Source of the DNA: Segatella copri
GTDB lineage: Bacteria; Bacteroidota; Bacteroidia; Bacteroidales; Bacteroidaceae
Direction of reading: 5' to 3'
DNA length: 64,000 bases
Assembly (NCBI RefSeq): GCF_002224675.1
Contig: NZ_NMPZ01000011.1
Coordinates: 1-64,000, forward strand
Positions 27,136 through 34,656 of the stretch are shown piece by piece. Position numbers and translations under genes: made by a program. The notes beneath the pieces are model-generated. The model saw only the letters and a list, made by a program, of their open reading frames with translations. It was not told the origin of the DNA and did not search any database. Numbering within the stretch: position 1 is the stretch's first letter; each line of letters starts with the position of its first letter.

Positions 27136-27166
27136 GCAAAGTTACGTTAAAAAAAAACATCGCAAA
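27136..27166 (-). promoter_or_regulatory. Promoter of the BASS transporter gene
   Basis: On the minus strand, TTTG (27163-27166), 18 nt, TAACTTTGC (27136-27144). The -33 element lies inside the preceding terminator stem. Confidence 0.6.
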
Positions 27167-27191
27167 ATAAATTGATGTTTATTTTGCGATG
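27158..27191 (-). terminator. PUL terminator
   Basis: CATCGCAAAATAAA (27158-27171) and TTTATTTTGCGATG (27178-27191) form a perfect 14-bp stem with a 6-nt loop. On the minus strand it is followed by T9, a textbook intrinsic terminator after susD. Confidence 0.88.
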
Positions 27192-27218
27192 TGCAATCTT
27201 ATTTGGATATAATCCCCA

Positions 27219-28997
27219 TTAATAATCAGGGTTTTGTATTAAATTAGCATTTTTCTGCATTTCATCAAGAGAAATAGGAAGCAGATAGTTTTTATTGTTC
27301 CATGAACGAGTCTGCACTTCCTTTATACTATATATAGGAGTATCACTTCCCTTTGGGTAACGGATATCAATACCTTGCGCATTCTTGATAACATCTGGAG
27401 CAATCATCCATCGACGAATATCAAAGAAACGATTCTGTTCATATGCCAGCTCTATATTTCGTTCGTTACGATAACGATCACGCAGTTCATTACCAGTTAT
27501 CGATTCATCTAAATCAGGCATATTAGCACGTTTGCGAATGATATTAATATATTTACGAGCCTCAGCATACTCACCTAATTCAATGCAACACTCAGCATAG
27601 TTAAGCAATATTTCTGCATAGCGAATCTGCCGATAAGGGTACTTTTGATATTCATACTGTTGGTCCATATTAGGATCTATACCTTTATGCATATAATAGC
27701 CTGTATAAGTACCATTCCAATCATCAATAGGACTATTACGCGTATCAAGACCTGGGGTGTAGAAACCATTTTCCTGCTCATAATATCCCGTCTGAATCTT
27801 TCCTATCGGATCAGAAGCATATACATCATCTGGACGTTTCTTCCATAAAGCCCCATCATAAAGTACAGTAGCATAAAAACGAGGATCACGATTCAAATAA
27901 GGATGCTTAGCCTGATCGGGATTACTCCAACTGAATCTAGTACCATCTGCCATCTCATAAGAATCAATCATCTGTTGGGTTGGCACATTTCCTCCCCAAC
28001 CATGATAACCATTCGGGCTGTTAAATTTACCAAAACTAGGACATTGGAAATCGCTAGTACTATGATTGACATTATCATAATATGTAAGCATGATATCCTC
28101 TGAATTACCATGATTGATAAACAACTGCTCATAATTACTAATTGCCTCCTCCGGTGTAGAGAACCCACCTTCACCCACAAGCTTATAAACACCTAAGTCA
28201 ATAACAGCCTTTGCAGCCTCCTTGGCTTTCAGCCAACGCTCCTTTCGATTATCATCGGTATAGCTCACCAACTCAGGATTTGCATAGCCAGAAGTCCAAG
28301 AAGCATGAGAATTAAACAAATCACTTGCTGCATAAAGCAGAACTCTTGACTTTAATGCCAAAGCAGCTCCCTTACTAGCTCTAGCCTTATCTGTAGAGAT
28401 AGGTAAAACTTGAGCTGCGGAATCAAGATCCGAAATGATATAATCAACTGTTTCTTTTAAAGTATTTCTTTTAACAAGCATATCATCCTCAGCTTCATAA
28501 GCTTTGGGTAAAATAGGAACACCCCCATAAAAGCTTAACAACCAGGAATAATAATAAGCTCTTAAATAATGAACTTCTCCCTTTAGCTGGTCTATATCAG
28601 AACCATTCAGCCCATTATCTGCAACACGCTGGAAGAAAAGATTGCAATTGCGAATATTCTTATAAAGACTATTCCAACTGACATTATGGAATGCAATAAT
28701 CCAAAAATCTGGCGCTAAAATACCTAGATAGCTAGGACTTATCGCATTGTTAACTACAGGCTGACTTTCCCATGACCAAACTTCCATTGCCTGATCGTCA
28801 ATCGCAGAGAACATAACCGAATGCAAGCCATAATACTGTCCTTCGTAAATATTATTCACGAAAGCATTTGCCAAGGAATTATCTTTCCATACAGTTGCAT
28901 CAGAATAGCGATCTTTAGGCGTTACATTTAAGAATTCATCACTACATGCAGAAAATAGCAAAGCGACTATTGCTAAGAAAAACAATATCTTTTTCAT
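27219..28997 (-). CDS. SusD/RagB-family surface glycan-binding lipoprotein
   Basis: The 592-residue product has a lipoprotein signal (lipobox LFSAC at about 14-18) and the usual SusD layout. The TPR-like helices include LKGEVHYLRAYYYSWLLSFYGGVPIL (key part LRAYYYSWL), and a large central loop region may bind glycan. The C-terminal region has RYAEILLNYAECCIELGEY, NIIRKRANMP and RNIELAYEQNRFFDIRRW, ending LIQNPDY. It pairs with the SusC gene 21 nt upstream and would form the lid over that porin. Last gene of the PUL. The bound glycan is unknown. Confidence 0.95.
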   Translation of the reverse strand: MKKILFFLAIVALLFSACSDEFLNVTPKDRYSDATVWKDNSLANAFVNNIYEGQYYGLHSVMFSAIDDQAMEVWSWESQPVVNNAISPSYLGILAPDFWIIAFHNVSWNSLYKNIRNCNLFFQRVADNGLNGSDIDQLKGEVHYLRAYYYSWLLSFYGGVPILPKAYEAEDDMLVKRNTLKETVDYIISDLDSAAQVLPISTDKARASKGAALALKSRVLLYAASDLFNSHASWTSGYANPELVSYTDDNRKERWLKAKEAAKAVIDLGVYKLVGEGGFSTPEEAISNYEQLFINHGNSEDIMLTYYDNVNHSTSDFQCPSFGKFNSPNGYHGWGGNVPTQQMIDSYEMADGTRFSWSNPDQAKHPYLNRDPRFYATVLYDGALWKKRPDDVYASDPIGKIQTGYYEQENGFYTPGLDTRNSPIDDWNGTYTGYYMHKGIDPNMDQQYEYQKYPYRQIRYAEILLNYAECCIELGEYAEARKYINIIRKRANMPDLDESITGNELRDRYRNERNIELAYEQNRFFDIRRWMIAPDVIKNAQGIDIRYPKGSDTPIYSIKEVQTRSWNNKNYLLPISLDEMQKNANLIQNPDY

Positions 28998-29018
28998 ATT
29001 TATATATCATTAGAATAA

Positions 29019-32000
29019 TTAGAATGTAATTGACGCACCGAAATTAATAATCTTACTCAATGGATAGTTATATCCTCTACCGCTGGTATTCTCAGGATCA
29101 TAGTCCTTCATACAAGGTGCAATAGTAAGCAGATTGTAACCATTTATATAAAAACGCAAACGCTCTATTTTGATTTTACTTGTCAACACATTAGGTAATG
29201 TGTAGCCCACCTCTACGTTTTTTAAACGGATATAATCACTACTGTGAATCCAGAAGGTATTACTTTGATTAACCCAATATTCATTTGAGCGATTGTATGT
29301 GCGTGGATAGGATGTACTATGATTTTCTTCTGTCCAACGATTATCATAGAAACTTTTCAAGAAGTTACCAAAATCACCAGACTCCGTAGATTGAAAGAAA
29401 ACACCTCCCATTGCTCCCTGTAACAATGCGGTAACATCGAATCCTTTATATTGAGCGCCTAGATTAATACCATAGGTAAAAGTTGGCACACTTGTACGAC
29501 CATATCGGATACGATCATTACCATCCAGTTTATTGTCACCATTTATATCAGCAAACTTAATATCACCAGGACGAGCACCAGGCCAATGAGCAGGATTGCT
29601 GTCAATCTCTTCTTGTGTCTGATAGATTCCAACAGCCTTGTAAACCAAACCTGCACCAATAGGCATACCTGTTGATTTTTGATAATCAGGAGCTCCAGGA
29701 GCCTCATCCCAGAACAAAATTTTATTCTTGGCATATACTCCATTCAATCCTGCATTAAACATAACATCACCAAAACGATGATGATAACTCAGATCAAAAT
29801 CAACACCCTGGTTACGCACCCTTCCCAAATTTTCATCAGGCAAAGTCATACCAGAAGTACTAGGAACAGAAGCATTTCGATGCCACAATATATCTTTACG
29901 GGTATTACGGAAATAATCGATGGTGAAAGCAAGTTCTCCTTTCAAGAATTGCAGATCCAATCCAATATTCTCCTGTGTAGCTGTCTCCCATGTAACATTC
30001 TTATTTGGCACTACATTTTCTTTCAATGCTTGATTATAAGTTGCACCAGAATTCGTTATATACATCAGATTGTTATAAGAATAAGATGCAAGATACTGAT
30101 AGGCATTAATGAGATCATTACCCGTCTGCCCCCAAGACGCACGAATCTTTGCAAAGTGGACGAAAGGCAACATCTTCTTGAAATAATCTTCTTCTGAAAT
30201 CACATAGCCTAAAGAAGCACCAGGAAAGAAGCCAAAATGATTAGACTGATCAAAGATATAAGATCCCTGATAACGCCAGACTACTTCTGCTAAATACTTC
30301 TGCTTATAAGCGTAATTCAATCGACCAAAATAATTAAGTCGAGCCTCAGTATAACTAGAACCCGTATTATTAATTTCACTTTGTCCACCAGCAAAAAGTT
30401 CATCAATAGCTGTTGAAATATAGTATCGACGATATGCCTCATAGGAATCGCCACGTCCTTTAATACGCTCTACACCCAAAGTAGCATTCAGAATATGATC
30501 CTCTCCAAAATTACGATTATAATTCAAGATAGCACTCAACTGAATATTATAATTATTCTCTGAAGACTGATTGAGACGAGCATCATCATATCCTTTCTTT
30601 CCTTTTTGAAGCAAAGGTTGTCCGTTTTCACCATAAGAAGTTCCATCCCAAGAATAGAGATACCAAGGGGTCTGCCAAATCTTTCTGAAACGGAATGTTT
30701 TGTCAAAAGAAGCACCCAACTTCAAAGATAAACCTTGAATATAAGGAATCTGAATGTTCAAACCGAAATCTCCGTTTAATACATAACGCTTGTCACGATC
30801 ATAACCTGTTTGATCTGTACAAATAACCACAGGGTTATCACCAAATTCTATATCAGGTCCGGGAGTTCCATCAGGCCAATAAGCAGGCATATTTGGTTTT
30901 GAACGCATCAACATACGGAAGATGTTCTCAGAAGAACGTGTTGGAAACTTTCGATCTTCGAGACGTCCAGACAGATTAGCTGTCAAATCTAATCCTTTAG
31001 CCAAATTTACATCAAAGTTGGAACGTAAATCATATTGCTTGTATTTAGTTGCACTATGACGATAGAATCCATCTTGCGTTTTAGCTGACATACTAAGGAA
31101 ATATCTTGTTCTCTCAGTGCCACCAGATACCGATACATTGGTATTACTCTGAGGTGACCAATCCTTTAGCGTTTCTGCAAACCAATCGGTGTTAGGATAT
31201 GACCAAGGGTCAGAACCATCCGCAAACTTTTTGATTTCGTCTGCAGTATATCTTGGCATATTGCCTGCATAAGAATCAATCTCATTCAAAAGAGTAGCAT
31301 ATTCTGCCGCATTGCACATCTCAGGTACAGTTGTAGGGCGAGACAAACCGTAATTATAAGAGAAATCAACGGTAGGCTTTCCCTGTTTGCCACGTTTGGT
31401 TGTAATAATAATAACACCATTAGCAGCTTGTGCACCATAAATTGCAGCAGAAGCATCCTTCATTACAGAAAGCGACTCTATCGTACTTGGGTCAATGCGT
31501 TCCAAAGAACGACCAGGTACTCCATCAACAACAACCAATGGCTCTGCATTACCAAAAGTATTCACACCACGAATGCGAATTGTAGATCCATCATATCCTG
31601 GCTCAGCAGTATTAGATATGGCAAAGACACCAGGTAATCTACCAGCCAATCCATTACTGACATTGGTAACAGGTGCTTTCACCAAATCTTCACCTTTCAC
31701 ACTGGTCACAGCTCCAGAAAGGGTAGCTTTCTTTTGCACTCCATATCCAACAACCACAACATCATTAAGAATTTCACTATTTTCCTCTAAAAGGACCATC
31801 AGTTTATTCTTACCTTTTACAGGCACTTGCAGATTTTTATAACCTACATAAGAAACTAACAAATTAGCATCAGGACTTACCGATATAGTAAAACTTCCAT
31901 CTAAGTCGGTTACTACACCATGACTAGTACCAGCTTCCTTAACGGTTACACCAATTAAAGGTTCGTTAGACTTTGCATCTACGATTCGTCCCTGTACATT

Positions 32001-32072
32001 CCTGGACTGTGCCATTATCGTAGTGGACATCGCACACGCTAGAAATAAAGAAAAAACTCTGTAACTCTTCAT
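29019..32072 (-). CDS. SusC/RagA-family TonB-dependent outer-membrane transporter
   Basis: Imports oligosaccharides across the outer membrane using TonB energy. The 1017-residue chain has a signal peptide (1-21, ending MAQ) and a carboxypeptidase-regulatory-like domain (about 25-100; GRIVDAKSNEPLIGVTVKEAG). The TonB plug (about 110-230) begins DVVVVGYGVQKK and contains DASAAIYGAQAANGVIIITT. The 22-strand barrel ends ...IINFGASITF. Length is typical. It is flanked by the GH2 gene (39 nt) and SusD gene (21 nt) and was probably transcribed with both. Confidence 0.96.
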   Translation of the reverse strand: MKSYRVFSLFLACAMSTTIMAQSRNVQGRIVDAKSNEPLIGVTVKEAGTSHGVVTDLDGSFTISVSPDANLLVSYVGYKNLQVPVKGKNKLMVLLEENSEILNDVVVVGYGVQKKATLSGAVTSVKGEDLVKAPVTNVSNGLAGRLPGVFAISNTAEPGYDGSTIRIRGVNTFGNAEPLVVVDGVPGRSLERIDPSTIESLSVMKDASAAIYGAQAANGVIIITTKRGKQGKPTVDFSYNYGLSRPTTVPEMCNAAEYATLLNEIDSYAGNMPRYTADEIKKFADGSDPWSYPNTDWFAETLKDWSPQSNTNVSVSGGTERTRYFLSMSAKTQDGFYRHSATKYKQYDLRSNFDVNLAKGLDLTANLSGRLEDRKFPTRSSENIFRMLMRSKPNMPAYWPDGTPGPDIEFGDNPVVICTDQTGYDRDKRYVLNGDFGLNIQIPYIQGLSLKLGASFDKTFRFRKIWQTPWYLYSWDGTSYGENGQPLLQKGKKGYDDARLNQSSENNYNIQLSAILNYNRNFGEDHILNATLGVERIKGRGDSYEAYRRYYISTAIDELFAGGQSEINNTGSSYTEARLNYFGRLNYAYKQKYLAEVVWRYQGSYIFDQSNHFGFFPGASLGYVISEEDYFKKMLPFVHFAKIRASWGQTGNDLINAYQYLASYSYNNLMYITNSGATYNQALKENVVPNKNVTWETATQENIGLDLQFLKGELAFTIDYFRNTRKDILWHRNASVPSTSGMTLPDENLGRVRNQGVDFDLSYHHRFGDVMFNAGLNGVYAKNKILFWDEAPGAPDYQKSTGMPIGAGLVYKAVGIYQTQEEIDSNPAHWPGARPGDIKFADINGDNKLDGNDRIRYGRTSVPTFTYGINLGAQYKGFDVTALLQGAMGGVFFQSTESGDFGNFLKSFYDNRWTEENHSTSYPRTYNRSNEYWVNQSNTFWIHSSDYIRLKNVEVGYTLPNVLTSKIKIERLRFYINGYNLLTIAPCMKDYDPENTSGRGYNYPLSKIINFGASITF

Positions 32073-32111
32073 AAATTTTATCGTATTAATTGTTATAGTT
32101 ATATACCTTTT

Positions 32112-34511
32112 CTATCGAGATTGTATGATTTCAGCCGAAGTTTTCAAGCCCTTTGATTTTATCGTAAGCTTTACTTTTCCTGCCTTTTTCGTACTTCGTA
32201 CAACTGCAAGAGCACGCCCTTTCCAAGACTTATGGATTTGATCCGCATAAGTGTCAGGATCTTTAATATCAGCATTTCCTAAAGCAGCCAACACTCCAGA
32301 ACCTGTAACAATAGCTTCCAACTCAACAGATGCATTAGGACATACACGACCTTCCCTATCAACAATTTCTATTTGAACAAAAGACAAGTCTGTTCCATCA
32401 GCCTTCATCTCTCGATTTTCAACCTTAGTACGAATAGCAACTGGCTCAGAGGCAGAAGACAGCATTTTAGCATCTTTAACTACTCCATTTTCAACCCCCT
32501 CGACCTTCAAAGTTCCTGGTTTAAATGGCAATGAAAAAACAGCTTTCATCTCCGTTTCACGACCGACAACTTTTTCACCAACTAATTTATCATCCAGGTA
32601 TAAACGTACTATCGGATATTTAGAATAAACCTCAACCTCAATATTTTTTCCTTCATGACCTGGCCAATTCCAACTCTCCCAGGTAGGATAAGCTGTCCAA
32701 AGTCCAGTTCTGATTTTTCCATAATAACCATCTGGCTCTCTTACTGCCATATACAGTTTCTCCGTATCATTATACAAAAGATTTCGATAATGAGAAATCG
32801 GCTTACGCCACCCCGTCAAATCGATGTCGCCACAATAGGCCGCATGCCATGGATAAAGAGGACGCTCATAATGTTCACCTGGTACATCCCCATCATACCA
32901 CCATCTTCCGATACCAGATTCACCCAAATAATCTATACCAGTCCAGATGAAATCACCTATAATATAATCAAAATCATGAACCAACGACCAATTTTGGTAG
33001 GTATCCTTGGCATAAGATTCAGTCTGCCACATAACCCTATCAGGCACACGCTGATGATCTTCCGCATGTTTATGAATCATATAGTTATAACCCGTAATAT
33101 CCAGTTCTGCAGCTAGAGGATCATAGATTTCCCAAGCACTATCCCAAGCAGCCAACGCAGAAGTGATAGGACGATTATCGTATTCACGAATCTTACTAGC
33201 CAACTTATGAGCAGTAGTAACAACTTCTATTTTTTTTCGTTCAATGACCTCATTACCAATGCTCCATGCTATAATTGATGGGTGATTTAGATCACGAAGA
33301 ACCATTCCTTCTATATCCTGCTGCCAATACTTATCAAAAAGCGAGGCATAGTCATGTGGAGTTTTAGCCTCACGCCATCCATCGAACGCCTCATCAATTA
33401 CAAGCATTCCCAAGCGATCACATGCTTCTAGGAAAGCTTCTGATGGCAAATTATGCGAAGTACGTAAAGCATTGAAACCAGCACTCTTCATCATCTGTAC
33501 TTTTCTAAATTCAGCCCTATCAAAAGCGGCTGCACCTAAAATTCCATTATCGTGATGCACACAACCACCATTTAAATCTAACTTCCTGCCATTCAAGAAA
33601 AAGCCTTTCACTGAGTAATGAATCGTTCTAATACCAAATGATTGGCTATATGTATCGATTATCTTATCATTATCCAGAATAGATATATGTGCATCATAAA
33701 GATTTGGGGCATTGATGTCCCATAATTTAGGGTGAGATACCTTCAATTTCTGTATAACTTCTTTTTTGCCTCTAGCAGGTATTATCACTGTAGAAACTGC
33801 ATCTTCTGCATCGGCAACCTTTACAGTTACTTTCACTTCCTTATCCACAGGAGTTTCATTATTCAACATAGTTTTTACCTGAACAGTTGCTTGAGATACA
33901 GAAACTTGCGGTGTATGAACGGCCACTCCCCAATTCTCTATATGAACTTTGGGTGTATGAATAAGCCATACATGACGATAAATGCCTGAACCAGAATACC
34001 AGCGGCAGTTCTTTTGCTGTGAATTATCTACTCTTACAGCCACAACATTTTTCTTACCTGGTATAATTGCAGAGGTCGCATCACAAAAGAAAGAAGTATA
34101 TCCATAAGGATGCCCACCTATTAATTGACCATTCACATATATTGAAGAGTTCATATACACCCCTTCAAAATAAAGATATACCTTCTCTTCCTTAAGAGCT
34201 GCAGGAACCATTAGCTCTTTACGATACCAGGCAATACCAGCCACCCGATATCCCCCATCATTACCAGATAGCGCCTTTTCGTCTATTGAATGTTCTATAC
34301 TCCAATCATGTGGTAAGTTCACAATACGCCACTTTGAATCATTATAGTCTGATTTAGAAGCAGCCTGTTCATCCCCCAAGAAAAATTTCCATGATGAGTC
34401 TATAAGTGTCTTTCTCGGCAATCCTGCCGCATACATAACAGCAGGAAGCAAACATCCAAATCCCATCATCAGCATAATGATAAGCACTCTTTTTTTTATT
34501 TCCTTTTTCAT
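32112..34511 (-). CDS. GH2 beta-galactosidase-like glycosidase of the PUL
   Basis: The 799-residue enzyme begins at the ATG opening MKKEIKKRV; a TTG three codons earlier is in frame but less likely. Signal or membrane segment at about 8-28. GH2 domains run in order: sugar-binding (about 30-190; SGSGIYRHVWL), immunoglobulin-like (about 195-300) and TIM barrel (about 300-590). The acid/base Glu is in WSIGNEV and the nucleophile Glu in MWQTESYA. Two C-terminal beta domains follow, DUF4982-like then bacterial Ig-like. Close relatives are beta-galactosidases and beta-glucuronidases, which sequence alone does not separate. It is the only glycosidase in this PUL and the first gene after the regulator. 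Confidence 0.9.
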   Translation of the reverse strand: MKKEIKKRVLIIMLMMGFGCLLPAVMYAAGLPRKTLIDSSWKFFLGDEQAASKSDYNDSKWRIVNLPHDWSIEHSIDEKALSGNDGGYRVAGIAWYRKELMVPAALKEEKVYLYFEGVYMNSSIYVNGQLIGGHPYGYTSFFCDATSAIIPGKKNVVAVRVDNSQQKNCRWYSGSGIYRHVWLIHTPKVHIENWGVAVHTPQVSVSQATVQVKTMLNNETPVDKEVKVTVKVADAEDAVSTVIIPARGKKEVIQKLKVSHPKLWDINAPNLYDAHISILDNDKIIDTYSQSFGIRTIHYSVKGFFLNGRKLDLNGGCVHHDNGILGAAAFDRAEFRKVQMMKSAGFNALRTSHNLPSEAFLEACDRLGMLVIDEAFDGWREAKTPHDYASLFDKYWQQDIEGMVLRDLNHPSIIAWSIGNEVIERKKIEVVTTAHKLASKIREYDNRPITSALAAWDSAWEIYDPLAAELDITGYNYMIHKHAEDHQRVPDRVMWQTESYAKDTYQNWSLVHDFDYIIGDFIWTGIDYLGESGIGRWWYDGDVPGEHYERPLYPWHAAYCGDIDLTGWRKPISHYRNLLYNDTEKLYMAVREPDGYYGKIRTGLWTAYPTWESWNWPGHEGKNIEVEVYSKYPIVRLYLDDKLVGEKVVGRETEMKAVFSLPFKPGTLKVEGVENGVVKDAKMLSSASEPVAIRTKVENREMKADGTDLSFVQIEIVDREGRVCPNASVELEAIVTGSGVLAALGNADIKDPDTYADQIHKSWKGRALAVVRSTKKAGKVKLTIKSKGLKTSAEIIQSR

Positions 34512-34545
34512 ATCAATCAAGTTTAAATGTTAAGAAATCTCGAGT

Positions 34546-34554
34546 GCAAAATAA
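34546..34554 (-). promoter_or_regulatory. Weak -7 element for the PUL structural operon
   Basis: TTATTTTGC on the minus strand, 35 nt upstream of the GH2 ATG. No TTTG lies at -33, as expected of a promoter that needs an activator. Confidence 0.4.
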
Positions 34555-34570
34555 GGAAAAAGAAAAAAGA

Positions 34571-34636
34571 AATAGGGATCCTTTTTGTATCATCGAGGGC
34601 TATTTCTAGCTCTATGACACAAAAAGAACCCCTATT
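34571..34636. promoter_or_regulatory. 66-nt palindrome between PUL regulator and GH2 gene
   Basis: Arms 34571-34597 and 34610-34636 match at 23 of 27 positions; the 12-nt centre contains GCTA-TTTC-TAGC. It abuts the -33 position of the GH2 promoter. It may be the operator of the AraC-type regulator, or its terminator, since on the minus strand it is followed by a T-rich run. Confidence 0.6.
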
Positions 34637-34656
34637 GAAGCAATTGAATACCCTAT

